A DNA stretch of 64,000 bases from Planctomycetaceae bacterium (GCA_041398825.1 JAWKTX010000008.1:349228-413227), one strand, 5' to 3'. Numbered from the stretch's first letter, positions 18,952-28,754 are shown. Notes: generated by a model from the sequence alone, not told the origin. Program-made: numbers and translations.

Positions 18952-19437
18952 TCAGTCGCCATTTGAGGGATCCGTACTCCCGGGGGTGTTCAATCGCATC
19001 CGAATCTGACTTCTTGTGATCTGCCGCCGTATCATGAACAACAACTTCAACCCAGCGGCATTGAACAGCAGTCGTGACCAAAGGCCCCGAAATCCACGGA
19101 AATGTTCGTATTCGATATGTTCGTGGACCTCGGTGACATCGTCTGCAATCGCCCGAAAACGATGTGTGTGGACCCAGGACTTCATTGGTCCGGATTGCTG
19201 TGTATCTGTGAAACCTGCGGAACTGACGTTGGAATGAATGGCCGTCCAGGGGACAGGAATTGGCCCCATCCACATCGTGAAACGTGCGACAGACCCTTCG
19301 TCAATCGGTTCACTCGAATGGATTTGCATCACCATGAGCGGCGGTGTCAAAGTCTTCAGGATGCCGGGTTCAAAGTGGAACGCCGCTACTTCAGCGACAG
19401 GAGCATTCACGAAGAATCGATAATCGAACACGGGCAT
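18952..19437 (-). CDS. SRPBCC (START-like) family protein
   Basis: The protein has about 161 residues from MPVFDYRFFVNAP, where the SRPBCC fold normally begins. Features are the N-terminal strand with the NAPVAEVAAFH helix, PVPWTAIHSNVSSAGFTD, and QSGPMKSWVHTHRF, a block typical of the subgroup annotated as ligand-binding SRPBCC proteins or cell-division-inhibitor-like proteins. The fold binds hydrophobic ligands in a deep cavity; the ligand is unknown. The open frame extends to a GTG at 19482 whose GTGA overlaps the stop of the upstream EamA transporter. Translational coupling from that GTG, adding 15 residues, is therefore a real alternative start. The two genes clearly form one transcript. 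Confidence 0.75.
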   Translation of the reverse strand: MPVFDYRFFVNAPVAEVAAFHFEPGILKTLTPPLMVMQIHSSEPIDEGSVARFTMWMGPIPVPWTAIHSNVSSAGFTDTQQSGPMKSWVHTHRFRAIADDVTEVHEHIEYEHFRGFRGLWSRLLFNAAGLKLLFMIRRQITRSQIRMRLNTPGSTDPSNGD

Positions 19438-19478
19438 TTGTCGTTCCCATTTTCCAGTGATCAGGATTGTCTCGGTGA

Positions 19479-20450
19479 TCACCGTACCATACGGATCAAC
19501 ACAAGTCCCCCGATGATCATTCCGCCACCCGCCAGTTGAGCCCAGCCGACAGATTCACCCCGGATCAGCCAGGCAGAAGCAATGGCGATCAGAGGCACAA
19601 GGTTCTGGAACGCCGAAGCCCGCGCGGCACCGGAATGGCGTACACCAAAACTCCACATTGGAAGTGCCAGACCAGTGGAAAAAACGCCGGAGTAAAGCAG
19701 TATCGCCAGAAGTTCCGGTTTGGCTGCCCGCTGAACGCTCTGCGATAGCCACGGGGCCGCAACGGCAAGATGAAATGGTAGTGCAATTGTCGCGGACCAG
19801 GCCGAAAGCTGCATCGGTGATATTGACTTGAGCAATGGTCGACTGATGACGGTGCCTGCCGACCACCCGAGCGCTGCACCGATGATGCAGAGGTTCCCGA
19901 TCAGACTCTGCTGGTGCTGGTCGCCGCCCGTCTTCTGCAATGCGACGACTACGGTTCCCACAAAAGCAATTGTCAGTGCAAACCAGGCCAGCGGCCGCAG
20001 CTTCTCTTTCAGAAACACGCGGGCGGCCAGTGCGGTCCACATCGGAATCGTGGAAATAATCAAAGATGTATTTGCGGATGTCGTGCGGGAGATTCCCAGC
20101 AGAAACAGGAATTGATAAAGCCCGGAGACAATGACTGCGTAGGCGAAAACGTGCGATTTCTTCAACGTCTTCGCTGGCCGCGTACCACCGCGAAATTCAC
20201 GCCATCCCAGGAATGCAAGAACGCTGGCAGAGAACACCAGTCGTATGGCGTTTAATCCATACCAGTTCATCTGATCCAGACCATTCTTCATGATCGGGAT
20301 ATTGATACCCCAGATGAAAGCCACGCCGACCAGTGATAATTCGGACCACATGGTCTGCTGTGCGGTACTGTGGTCGCTGACAGCCGTTCCGGCCGCATGC
20401 TGGCTGGCATCCGAAACACCCGGTGATGCAGCGCTGTCCGAACTATTCAT
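19479..20450 (-). CDS. EamA / DMT-family transporter
   Basis: The protein has 323 residues with about ten hydrophobic helices in two EamA repeats. The first begins LSLVGVAFIWGINIPIMKNG and the second LCIIGAALGWSAGTVISRPL. The first 35 residues are a Ser/Ala-rich cytoplasmic extension. Members of this family export or import small metabolites such as amino acids or nucleosides across the inner membrane; substrate cannot be inferred here. It is the first gene of a two-gene unit with the SRPBCC protein (4-base overlap) and diverges from the MFS gene. Confidence 0.85.
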   Translation of the reverse strand: MNSSDSAASPGVSDASQHAAGTAVSDHSTAQQTMWSELSLVGVAFIWGINIPIMKNGLDQMNWYGLNAIRLVFSASVLAFLGWREFRGGTRPAKTLKKSHVFAYAVIVSGLYQFLFLLGISRTTSANTSLIISTIPMWTALAARVFLKEKLRPLAWFALTIAFVGTVVVALQKTGGDQHQQSLIGNLCIIGAALGWSAGTVISRPLLKSISPMQLSAWSATIALPFHLAVAAPWLSQSVQRAAKPELLAILLYSGVFSTGLALPMWSFGVRHSGAARASAFQNLVPLIAIASAWLIRGESVGWAQLAGGGMIIGGLVLIRMVR

Positions 20451-20697
20451 GAATACTTCAATACTTCTTTAACATTCGTGACATACGGGCGGATGGGGTG
20501 ATTTCAGATGACTGATCAAAAGAGTCTGACTGTATGGCGGACTCTGCTACGATTGTGGGACACGCTGAGCGTCAGTGGCTGTCACAGTTTTTCCCCTTCA
20601 AACCCGGATTTCTGAGAATAACAAAGTTGTGTGAGCCCTTTCGTGTCCGTCGGTGTCGGTTAATGTTCTTCCTCGATACTGCGAATGAACACCAGCC

Positions 20698-22140
20698 ATG
20701 ACCACAACAATGCCTGCGCGACGACTTGCCGGTTCTGCCCGGACCACCGCCCGAACAATTCTTGCCGACTATCTGAGTCTGCCTGCGCTGGTCCATATGC
20801 TCTGTTTTGGATCATTCCTGAACCGAGCGGGCTCCTTTGTCATGGTGTTTCTAACGATTTACGTGAGTGAGCATCTGAACCTTGGCCCGGTCTTTGCGAC
20901 TCGATGCATTGGTGTTTTCGGATTGGGGTCCATCGTTTCCTCACTCCTGGGCGGTCAGCTGGCAGACGCATTCGGTCGTCGAAGGACATTGCTTCTTGCG
21001 TTGTTTGGCGGCGCAACCCTGCTGGTGGCCATGAGTTTTGCCAGGACAGGTGGTCAGTTTATGGGATGTCTGTTCCTGTTTGCACTGATTATTGAGATGT
21101 ATCGTCCGGCTGCATTTGCCATGGTGGGGGACGTGACGACACCTCTACAGCGTTCGCATGCCTTTGGGTTAATGTACATCGCCGTGAATCTGGGCTTTGC
21201 CATCGCTCCGCCCGTTGGCGGCTGGCTGGCCTCAAAGTCGTTTCAGTGGCTGTTTTGGGGCGACGCTGTGACCACTGCTGCTTTTGGGATCGTCGTCGCT
21301 CTGTTTATTCAGGAGACCCTTCCCCGGCGACAGGCTCAACCGGAAGATAGGGACACACCGTCGGAAACAGCGGTGCCTTCTCTCATGCCATCTATGGAAG
21401 AACTATCAGCAGAATCCGATCTGGCGCTGCCGACGGATCGCGAAGATCCTGATATCGATTTGCCCCGTCCGGAGCCAGCTTCACCGTCGTCCGGAACGCA
21501 GATCACGCAGGAACCTGATGCGTTCATTTCGTTTGGTCGTGCGGCGCTGGCCATCGGCACCGATGGTGTCTTCCTGTTGTATTGCCTTGGCAATCTGCTG
21601 ACCGGCATGGTCTTCATGCAGGCGTTTTCCTCATTGCCCATTCACCTGCTTTCGCTGGGGTATTCCGAATTTGAATTCGGCTCAATGATTTGCGTCAACG
21701 GCATCCTGATTGTGGCCTTGCAGATGCCAGTGACTCACATGCTGAACCGTCGCAACCGAGTAGCGATGATACTACTGGGAGAAGTCTTTCTGGCTGCCGG
21801 ATTCGGACTTACAGCATTTGCCGTAAGCCGGTCAATGTTCATCACGACGATTATTCTCTGGACATTCGGCGAAATTATTCAGGCTCCCATCAAGCAGGCT
21901 ATTGTCACCGATCTGGCACCGTCTTCGTTAAGAGCCCGGTACATGGGAGTGTTTTCCATGTCCCACGCATTGTCGCTGGCTCTGGGACCACCGATCGGTG
22001 GTTTCGTCTTCGAACGCTTCGGGCCACGGTATGTCTGGCTGGGGGGATTTGGTGTCATTTTGGTAGCGATGTGTCTGTATCTCGTGATTTTTAATCGTTT
22101 GAATGCGAGAATCAGTCTTCATCCCAGCCATGCGGCGTGA
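20698..22140 (+). CDS. MFS transporter
   Basis: The protein has 480 residues with about twelve membrane segments. The first half carries the MFS loop 2-3 motif GGQLADAFGRRRTLL, and the second half begins at about residue 290 (GVFLLYCLGNLLTGMVFMQA). The central cytoplasmic loop (about residues 215-275) is acidic and Pro/Ser-rich, longer than in many MFS proteins. The PVGGWLASKSFQWLFW block resembles drug-export MFS proteins, but the substrate is unknown. A second in-frame Met nine bases in (MPARRL) is an alternative start. The gene diverges from the EamA unit and is followed 43 bases later by the TM-anchored unknown. Confidence 0.85.
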   Translation: MTTTMPARRLAGSARTTARTILADYLSLPALVHMLCFGSFLNRAGSFVMVFLTIYVSEHLNLGPVFATRCIGVFGLGSIVSSLLGGQLADAFGRRRTLLLALFGGATLLVAMSFARTGGQFMGCLFLFALIIEMYRPAAFAMVGDVTTPLQRSHAFGLMYIAVNLGFAIAPPVGGWLASKSFQWLFWGDAVTTAAFGIVVALFIQETLPRRQAQPEDRDTPSETAVPSLMPSMEELSAESDLALPTDREDPDIDLPRPEPASPSSGTQITQEPDAFISFGRAALAIGTDGVFLLYCLGNLLTGMVFMQAFSSLPIHLLSLGYSEFEFGSMICVNGILIVALQMPVTHMLNRRNRVAMILLGEVFLAAGFGLTAFAVSRSMFITTIILWTFGEIIQAPIKQAIVTDLAPSSLRARYMGVFSMSHALSLALGPPIGGFVFERFGPRYVWLGGFGVILVAMCLYLVIFNRLNARISLHPSHAA

Positions 22141-22183
22141 TCGTCCAAATGCTTGAACGTCGCGCTATTGCAGGAATCTGTTA

Positions 22184-23419
22184 ATGGCGCGAGCGTTCGA
22201 CTTCTATCCACTTGCTCTTGCGTTGATTGTTCTGGCTGAACTTTCGGGCAGCCTGAACGAAAGGACGTTCGGCCAGGTTTCCGTTGATCCGGAGGTCGCC
22301 GAGGTTGCCAAAGGCCTAATGACATGGCGGCGACAGTTTGAGAGCGTACTGGTCGATTCATGCACGGCCATGGACGACGACATTGCGAAAGCCCGTTCAT
22401 TATCGCCGGACTTCGAACTGTCCGATCAAAGCTGGGGCCAGTTGTCCACGTTTTGGTATCAGGATCAGTTCTCTTTGGCCATCCGCTATGAACAGCGAGA
22501 ATCCGGAAAGACGATCTATCGAGTCTGTGCGGCCGTTTCAGACTTTCAGTATTGGCAGGCTTCAACGGACACCGACTTCCCCGATCGTTTCAGCGTGATC
22601 AACCGAGGATCACTTCTGCAGCCTGCAACACCCGCGCTGCATCAGTTTATGGATCACCCCCTGCAGGCGTTGTGTCGTACAGCGGCATTGCGCGGGCTTT
22701 GGTGGTCTCCCGGTTCACAATGGATTTCCGAACGACTGGAACAACTGCCTGGGCTCCGTTTTGCGGGAAGGGAAGCGATCGGCGAGCATCAGTGCATTGT
22801 GCTGACGGATTCGCTGCATGCGTCTGACAATATCGCACCATCGTTCGGGCAAACGTGGTACTGTGATCCGCAGATTCAGTATCTGCCTCGGAGATTTGTG
22901 ATTCAGGATGTCTCTTCGATGACAAGTCTCGCATTTCTACAGACATGGGAAGCTACGGAGTTTCAGCGAACTGAGGAAGGAATCTGGTTTCCGAAAGCCG
23001 GATTCGTTTCTCGTACGACGGAAGGTCTGAATGACAATCGGCCGCGGCTGCAGTGGGTCATTACACGTCTCGCTTTTGACGAACCCGTCCCCGATGGGAT
23101 GCTGGTGCCGCCGACAGTCAAAGATCGGGATAGCTCTGATTATGACCCGGAAGCAGAGGAGTCGCAGGGAGCCATCAATGTCTTCGCCCCACTTGAATTG
23201 AACGATGGGCAGGATCCAGCGGATGCAGTGTTCTTTCCCAGCGAGGAAGAACTGGAGTTTGGTTCCATCGCTTATCGCACGCGGGTCGAACGCAATCAGA
23301 GGACACAAGTCTTTAAAGACATTGGAAGCATCCTGCTGCTGCTCTTTGTTCTGGGGGCTGTTACTTTCAGCCTGCTGGCCGCCTACCGACAGCTCTCGGG
23401 AAGTACCAACCGTCGCTGA
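22184..23419 (+). CDS. Exported, C-terminally membrane-anchored protein of unknown function
   Basis: The protein has 411 residues. The N-terminus is hydrophobic (YPLALALIVLAELSG) and reads as a signal peptide. A long soluble region with no recognisable catalytic motif follows, then a C-terminal membrane helix (ILLLLFVLGAVTFSLLAAY) and a short basic tail. The middle is strand-rich (RFAGREAIGEHQCIVLTD, TWYCDPQIQYLPRRFVIQD) and in broad outline recalls LolA/LppX-type lipoprotein-binding folds seen in planctomycete hypotheticals, but I cannot assign it. It may be co-transcribed with the MFS gene upstream; the flagellar operon begins about 280 bases downstream. Confidence 0.65.
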   Translation: MARAFDFYPLALALIVLAELSGSLNERTFGQVSVDPEVAEVAKGLMTWRRQFESVLVDSCTAMDDDIAKARSLSPDFELSDQSWGQLSTFWYQDQFSLAIRYEQRESGKTIYRVCAAVSDFQYWQASTDTDFPDRFSVINRGSLLQPATPALHQFMDHPLQALCRTAALRGLWWSPGSQWISERLEQLPGLRFAGREAIGEHQCIVLTDSLHASDNIAPSFGQTWYCDPQIQYLPRRFVIQDVSSMTSLAFLQTWEATEFQRTEEGIWFPKAGFVSRTTEGLNDNRPRLQWVITRLAFDEPVPDGMLVPPTVKDRDSSDYDPEAEESQGAINVFAPLELNDGQDPADAVFFPSEEELEFGSIAYRTRVERNQRTQVFKDIGSILLLLFVLGAVTFSLLAAYRQLSGSTNRR

Positions 23420-23700
23420 GCAGCCGGTCTCGTTTCATTTGGCAAGCCGACAGCAGCCGCAGGGGTGTATCGAAATGCCGCCGCGTGAACCGGCAGGGAT
23501 CGCTGGTTAAGCCTGCCCGTGGTATGGAGTTTCCGTATCCGTCGTCTGCCCCTCCATGAACACCCCCACAGGAGTTACCCACCTGAGCCCGCATCTGCAT
23601 TGCGTGAACCGCCGGATTCAGCCGATTCGACATAATCGACACATTCAGTACAAGGCGAATGGTAACTGCATCGGGGGCGCTGCAGTAATGGGGGATAAAC

Positions 23701-24435
23701 ATGATTTCCGGGCTTTACAGTGCGGCAACTGCGATGCAGGTTGCTGACATGCGCCATGTTGCGACGGCGGAGAATCTGGCAAACGTCCAGGTCCCCGGTT
23801 TTCGCAGGCGGATCATCCCGCAAAGCAGTTTTGACACGATGCTGCAGATGAACTCACAACGAGATCTGCTTAAGTCTGTCAACCTGGGAACAGTAGCAAG
23901 ACCTGTGGAGTACAGTTTCGAGTTTGGACATCTTTCGCAGACCGATCGTCCGATGGATGTGGCGATTGAAGGTGATGGTTTCTTCACCGTGGATGGTCCG
24001 TTCGGACCGCTTTACACGCGAAACGGCTCCTTTCATGTCACTCCCGATCGGGAACTTGTGACGATTGATCGACTTCCTGTCATGGGAGTTGCCGGGCCCA
24101 TTGTCCTGCCAGCGGATGCGAACACTGAACGTGTCCGCATTACAAGCGATGGTCGACTCATGGCCGACGGCGTTGAGTTTGGTCAATTCAACCTGGTTCG
24201 GTTCGATAACGTCGATCAGCTGACAAGTCGAGGCGCGTCTTTGTTCGAAGCGCCGCCGACAGCAGGGCAGCAGCCATCCACGGCTACTCTGCTTCAGGGA
24301 TCATTGGAACTGTCGAATGCCTCAACGGTCGAGGAAATGGTCAATATGATCGCCACGACACGTCAGTACGAGGCCGCTCAAAGAGCCATGAACAGCATTG
24401 CAGAAGCCATTCAGAAAAGAATTGGCCTCCGGTAA
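23701..24435 (+). CDS. flgF: Flagellar proximal rod protein FlgF
   Basis: The protein has 244 residues. The N-terminal rod motif MISGLYSAATAMQV...AENLANVQVPGFRR is the flg_bb_rod signature. The central domain carries RPMDVAIEGDGFFTV, shared by FlgE/F/G, and the C-terminal helix carries SNASTVEEMVNMIATTRQYE. FlgF forms part of the proximal rod of the basal body and is exported by the flagellar type III system. FlgF and FlgG are paralogues; it is called FlgF because it is shorter and directly precedes a canonical FlgG. First gene of the cluster, with a G-rich GGGGGA just before the ATG. Confidence 0.9.
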   Translation: MISGLYSAATAMQVADMRHVATAENLANVQVPGFRRRIIPQSSFDTMLQMNSQRDLLKSVNLGTVARPVEYSFEFGHLSQTDRPMDVAIEGDGFFTVDGPFGPLYTRNGSFHVTPDRELVTIDRLPVMGVAGPIVLPADANTERVRITSDGRLMADGVEFGQFNLVRFDNVDQLTSRGASLFEAPPTAGQQPSTATLLQGSLELSNASTVEEMVNMIATTRQYEAAQRAMNSIAEAIQKRIGLR

Positions 24436-24491
24436 TACCATCACATTCAAGTTTGTAGTGCGGCGATTCTGAACAATACGAGGGGCAAAAA

Positions 24492-25289
24492 ATGCTTAGA
24501 GCTCTGTATACCAGCGCAACTGGCATGAAAGCGCAGGAGATGCGCATTGACAACACGGCCAACAATCTGGCGAACGTCAACACGACTGGGTTCCGACGAA
24601 GCGCGATGGATTTCGCGGATCTGATTTACACCACCTATCGCCAGCCCGGCACGGCAGTTTCGCAGGGACAGGTGTCTCCGACAGGGCTGCAGATCGGTAA
24701 CGGAGTGCGCGTGGTGGCAACGAACAAACACTTTGTTCAGGGGACCATTGAACATACCGGTAATCCCCTGGACGTAGCGATCGAAGGTGATGGGTTCTTT
24801 CAGTTTCGAATGCCCAGTGGCGAACTTCGGTATTCTCGTGCTGGAAACCTTCGCATCGACAATGCGGGACAACTGGTGAATGCGGATGGTTATCTGCTTG
24901 ATCCACCAGTCACCATCAATCAGGGGCTGGATATCTCTCGCATCACTATCAGCGTGGATGGTCAGGTTCAGGGCGTACAGTCAGGCAGCAGTGCGATTCC
25001 TGTCAACCTGGGTCAGGTACAGCTGTATTCGTTTCTGAACCCGGCGGGGTTGTCGAGCGAAGGCAGTAATCTGTTTGCAGAGACGGTTGCTTCAGGAGCG
25101 GCCACACAGGGGATTGCCGGACAACCCGGCTATGGAATGATTCGACAGGCGTCTCTTGAATCGTCGAATGTGGAAGTGGTGACCGAGTTGATTTCCCTGA
25201 TCAGCGCGCAGCGTGCTTACGAGATCAATTCGAGGGCCATCCGGGCGGGTGACGAAATGCTTTCGACCTCCGTCCAGATTCTCAGGTAG
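24492..25289 (+). CDS. flgG: Flagellar distal rod protein FlgG
   Basis: The protein has 265 residues, the usual FlgG length. It begins MLRALYTSATGMKAQEM with NTANNLANVNTTGFRR, has the central LDVAIEGDGFFQFRMPSGE, and ends with ESSNVEVVTELISLISAQRA. FlgG polymerises into the distal rod that crosses the P and L rings. GAGGGG seven bases before the ATG is a good ribosome-binding site. It lies 56 bases after flgF and 32 bases before flgA. Confidence 0.95.
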   Translation: MLRALYTSATGMKAQEMRIDNTANNLANVNTTGFRRSAMDFADLIYTTYRQPGTAVSQGQVSPTGLQIGNGVRVVATNKHFVQGTIEHTGNPLDVAIEGDGFFQFRMPSGELRYSRAGNLRIDNAGQLVNADGYLLDPPVTINQGLDISRITISVDGQVQGVQSGSSAIPVNLGQVQLYSFLNPAGLSSEGSNLFAETVASGAATQGIAGQPGYGMIRQASLESSNVEVVTELISLISAQRAYEINSRAIRAGDEMLSTSVQILR

Positions 25290-25321
25290 CAGCAATCATT
25301 TAGAGTAACGGAGTTTTCGCC

Positions 25322-26398
25322 ATGGAAGGCGTCCTGGTTTGCCGGCATTCGGCCGACAGCATCGCTTGTTTTGCACTGAGCCGCGTGCATGCCTTTGCTG
25401 TTGCGCTCGTGATCATTTTTCAGCTTGGCTTCAGTGACTTTCTGAACGCGGATTCCATCGTAGTCACAATGAAGGCGAACGCATCAGTCACTGCGACGGT
25501 GGTTCTTCTAAAGGACATTGCAACCGTCAACACAGTGTCCGTGGCAGACAGGGAAGATGCTGAAAACCTTGAACTGTTTGAATTCGACCCGGCGGACATG
25601 GATCAGGAGTCTGAATCCGTTGTCAATGCTGAGTACGTACGAATTCGCCTGACGTTACACGGGTTCAGTGTCCGCAGCATTCAGATGCGCGGCCCGGTCG
25701 AATCCGTCGTCCGCTATCAACCACCGAAGGTAACGTCCGATGCAGACATTGAAGAGGCTGCCCTGCAAACTCTGGCAACAGCCATGAATGCGGAAACGCA
25801 GGATCTGAAAGTCAGTCTTTCAAGTCCGTTTATCCGAATGCTGCCCGCCAATATTCGTGACAGGACGGACCTGCGTGTCGAAGTGAGCAGACCCGTCGCG
25901 CTGAGTCCTGGTCCCAAGTCGATGACGGTCAAGCTGTGGCAGGGTGACGAAATGCTGATCGCACGTTCCGCGCGGTTCGAGGTTCTCAGACGCTATCAGA
26001 TTGCAGTGACCCGCGTTTCGCTGAGCCGAAACGAACCCATCGTTCCCGGCGCCATTCAGACTGAATTTCGATTTATGAACAGAGAAGTTGATGAAGTGGA
26101 CCCGGAGGCGATTCACGGGCGAGTCATCAAAGCTGATCTGAAGGCTGGCAGTTTCGTATCACTTTCAGATATCGGCGATCGGCCGGTCGCTGAGGCGCCA
26201 CGGCAAAACACGATACGGATTCGTCGTCGGGATATGGTGCCCGCAATGGTCCGATTTCACGGGATCGAAATCCACATCCGTGCGGCCGAAGCTCTGCAGG
26301 ATGGTTTGGCGGGCGACGTGATCCAGCTCCGAAATCCGGAGTCCAGAAAAATTATCTCCGGCCGCATCCAGCCCGATGGCACCGTCCTCGTTCACTAA
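25322..26398 (+). CDS. flgA: P-ring assembly chaperone FlgA
   Basis: The protein has 358 residues, longer than typical FlgA. A hydrophobic N-terminal segment (FAVALVIIFQLGFSDFL) serves as the export signal. The C-terminal half holds the SAF-type domain found in FlgA: VTRVSLSRNEPIVPGAIQ, then HGRVIKADLKAGSFVSLSD, then MVPAMVRFHGIEIHIRAAEA and GDVIQLRNPESRKIISG. FlgA acts in the periplasm to help FlgI assemble into the P ring. The N-terminal extension (about residues 45-170) has no recognised motif. The gene lies between flgG and flgH, as in many planctomycetes. Confidence 0.88.
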   Translation: MEGVLVCRHSADSIACFALSRVHAFAVALVIIFQLGFSDFLNADSIVVTMKANASVTATVVLLKDIATVNTVSVADREDAENLELFEFDPADMDQESESVVNAEYVRIRLTLHGFSVRSIQMRGPVESVVRYQPPKVTSDADIEEAALQTLATAMNAETQDLKVSLSSPFIRMLPANIRDRTDLRVEVSRPVALSPGPKSMTVKLWQGDEMLIARSARFEVLRRYQIAVTRVSLSRNEPIVPGAIQTEFRFMNREVDEVDPEAIHGRVIKADLKAGSFVSLSDIGDRPVAEAPRQNTIRIRRRDMVPAMVRFHGIEIHIRAAEALQDGLAGDVIQLRNPESRKIISGRIQPDGTVLVH

Positions 26399-26408
26399 GG
26401 AGCAGAAT

Positions 26409-27047
26409 ATGTTTTGTGTCAATCGCCATCGGCTGTCCGTGGCCGTCATTGTGGGCATTGTAATGGTGTCTGTTCACTCAGGATCTCAGGCGGATTCTCA
26501 CTGGACTCGTCGCAATCAGCAACGTGCACACATGTTTCAGGATTCGCGGGCACGAGCTGTGGGTGACTTATTGACGGTGATGATCAGCGAATCGACTCAG
26601 ATTGGCAACAAAGAAGATACCGCCTTAAACAAGACCGGAACGACAGACGCTGCGTTCGATCTCGCCTCTGCCTCCGGTGGGGGTTTCGGTGAACAGGGGG
26701 CATCAGCATCACTGGATGCGACCGGAGAAACAGGGCGTGGATTCACCGGCAGAGCCACATACAACGATTCCCGGCGCTTTGTGGATCACATCACTGTGAC
26801 CGTCGTTGACGTACTGCCCAACGGAAATCTTGTGGTCGCCGGAAAACGCTGTATGACGATTTCCGGGGAGCAACGAACACTGAACGTTTCAGGAATTGTT
26901 CGAGCAATCGACATCGGCCCCGACAACAAGATCAATTCTCAGTACATCGCCGACTTCCAGACGATCTATACGGGCGAGGGAGTGTCGAAGCGTTTTACGA
27001 AACAGGGATGGATGAGCCGAACCATCAACAAAGTCTGGCCCTTCTGA
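26409..27047 (+). CDS. flgH: Flagellar L-ring protein FlgH
   Basis: The protein has 212 residues from the Met at 26409, chosen because AAGGAG lies nine bases upstream and the signal peptide (VAVIVGIVMVSVHSG) follows. Diagnostic blocks are RARAVGDLLTVMISEST, FTGRATYNDSRRFVDHITVT and LPNGNLVVAGKRCMTISGEQ, then VSGIVRAIDIGPDNKINSQY. FlgH builds the outer-membrane L ring around the rod. Classical FlgH is a lipoprotein, but I see no lipobox cysteine at the cleavage site here, so membrane anchoring may differ. The start lies 11 bases after the flgA stop. Confidence 0.92.
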   Translation: MFCVNRHRLSVAVIVGIVMVSVHSGSQADSHWTRRNQQRAHMFQDSRARAVGDLLTVMISESTQIGNKEDTALNKTGTTDAAFDLASASGGGFGEQGASASLDATGETGRGFTGRATYNDSRRFVDHITVTVVDVLPNGNLVVAGKRCMTISGEQRTLNVSGIVRAIDIGPDNKINSQYIADFQTIYTGEGVSKRFTKQGWMSRTINKVWPF

Positions 27048-27114
27048 GATACACGGAATTGTGCCATACGGAGTTACTTATCTTCTTCGATCGCTATTCA
27101 GAAAGAGGCCAGTT

Positions 27115-28278
27115 ATGCGAAGTGTGACCAGCGAACGAACGACCAGCGAACGACTGGCCGCCATGTTATCGACGGTGTTGTTGGTGCTGATCGTTGCAGG
27201 CAGGTCACCTGCCAGTGCCGCCGCTCCTCCGGTTCGCATCAAGGAAATTACAACGATTGCAGGAGAGTTTGAGAACAAGCTGACGGGGCAGGGACTGGTT
27301 GTTGGATTGGCCGGGACAGGGGGATCAAGCCCGACCACCAAATTCAATGCCTTAAATATGATGCAGCAACTTGGCCTTCGCGCGTCACCACTGGATCGCG
27401 AGCAGGTGCAGCGTTCGCAGGAAAAGACCAACAATATGTCCACGGTAATCGTGACGGCAAACCTGCCACCTCACGTTCGTGCGGGGCAGAAGCTTGATAT
27501 TTATGTGTCGGCCTACGATGACGCAAAAAGTCTTGCCGGGGGAACGCTGGTACAAACAACACTCACAGGAGTGGACGGGGTTGTGTATGCCATCGCGCAG
27601 GGGGCGATCTCGATTGATGGCGGTAACTTCGGTGGCGAAGCAGCGACAGTCGTCAAGAACCACCCGACTTCCGGGCATATCGCAGGCGGCGCGATGGTTG
27701 TCGCTGAAACACCGACCGAGATCTTCAGGAACGGTGGGTTCGAACTGCTGTTGAACATGCCGCACTACGAAACAGCTGTTCGAATTGCGCGGGAAGTCAA
27801 TGCGCTTTGCCAAAACTGTGCGACGGTCGCTAATCCGGCGACTGTTTTTGTTCGGTTCCCGGCAGAGTATGTCAGCACACCCTATGAATTTATCGCTCTT
27901 GTTCAGGAACTGACCGTTGTGCCTGATGCCGTGGCGGTCGTCGTGATCAACGAGAAGACCGGAACGGTCATCATTGGCGATGATGTCCGTATTTCGCGGG
28001 TGGCTATCACGCACGGAAATTTGTACGTCCGCACGGTCGAAAACCCCCAGGTATCACAACCCAATCCTCTATCGAACGGTGAGACGACAGTTGTGCCGCA
28101 AACTAATGTTGATGTGACCGAACAGAGTGGCAACATCACAGTGCTGGAAGAATCAGCGACTGTTGGAGACCTGGCAACTTCCCTCAACGCGCTGGGGGCA
28201 ACCCCCCGTGATCTGAGCGCAATTCTGCAAATGCTGAGAAAAGCTGGCGCATTGCATGCAGAAGTAATACTGAATTAA
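27115..28278 (+). CDS. flgI: Flagellar P-ring protein FlgI
   Basis: The protein has 387 residues from the Met at 27115, preferred over the GTG at 27061 because AGAGG lies eight bases upstream and a signal peptide follows (LSTVLLVLIVAGRSPASA). FlgI signatures are VRIKEITTIAGEFENKLTGQ, GLVVGLAGTGGSS, VIVTANLPPHVRAGQKLDI and the C-terminal VGDLATSLNALGATPRDLSA with ILQMLRKAGALHAEV. It forms the periplasmic P ring in the peptidoglycan layer with the help of FlgA. This implies that the organism retains a conventional rod bushing. Confidence 0.95.
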   Translation: MRSVTSERTTSERLAAMLSTVLLVLIVAGRSPASAAAPPVRIKEITTIAGEFENKLTGQGLVVGLAGTGGSSPTTKFNALNMMQQLGLRASPLDREQVQRSQEKTNNMSTVIVTANLPPHVRAGQKLDIYVSAYDDAKSLAGGTLVQTTLTGVDGVVYAIAQGAISIDGGNFGGEAATVVKNHPTSGHIAGGAMVVAETPTEIFRNGGFELLLNMPHYETAVRIAREVNALCQNCATVANPATVFVRFPAEYVSTPYEFIALVQELTVVPDAVAVVVINEKTGTVIIGDDVRISRVAITHGNLYVRTVENPQVSQPNPLSNGETTVVPQTNVDVTEQSGNITVLEESATVGDLATSLNALGATPRDLSAILQMLRKAGALHAEVILN

Positions 28279-28331
28279 TCAAGTCGGACAAAAAGCACTC
28301 GATAGACCAATTTGGCGAAAGGACTCGCGCA

Positions 28332-28748
28332 ATGAATCCGGCAATTCCTGGAATGGCATTGACTGCACTACCCAATGCACTTTCGATGGGGGCATCGGTA
28401 CTTCGTTCTGTGGGGCAGGGATTACAGGAACTCAAAAACCATCAGAAGAACCTGCAGGCGGAAAAGGCAGCTACTGGTTTTGAGTCAGTCTTTATTTCCA
28501 TGATGCTGAAAGAGATGAGACAGACTCAGTCCGGCGAAGGACTCTTTGCCGGTGACAAGAGTGATACGTTTGGGGGGATGTTTGACATGATGATGGGACA
28601 ACATATGGCTGATGCCGGGGGCATTGGTCTGTCCCGATTTCTAACATCAGCGGGGATCGGACAGGCGGGGGCTGACGACGCAGAGCTCGTTCGGTCCGGG
28701 AACTCTGTCAGTGCGGCCATTGCGGCCTATCAGACTTCGAATCGATAA
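28332..28748 (+). CDS. flgJ: Rod-binding protein (FlgJ N-terminal domain only)
   Basis: The protein has 138 residues. The rod-binding domain is seen in KAATGFESVFISMMLKEMRQ and DTFGGMFDMMMGQHMADAGG with IGLSRFL. The C-terminal muramidase half of proteobacterial FlgJ is absent, as in many bacteria where a separate lytic enzyme opens the wall for the rod. It probably caps the rod during assembly. It lies 54 bases after flgI and seven before the next gene, in the same operon. Confidence 0.85.
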   Translation: MNPAIPGMALTALPNALSMGASVLRSVGQGLQELKNHQKNLQAEKAATGFESVFISMMLKEMRQTQSGEGLFAGDKSDTFGGMFDMMMGQHMADAGGIGLSRFLTSAGIGQAGADDAELVRSGNSVSAAIAAYQTSNR

Positions 28749-28754
28749 GCAGCC

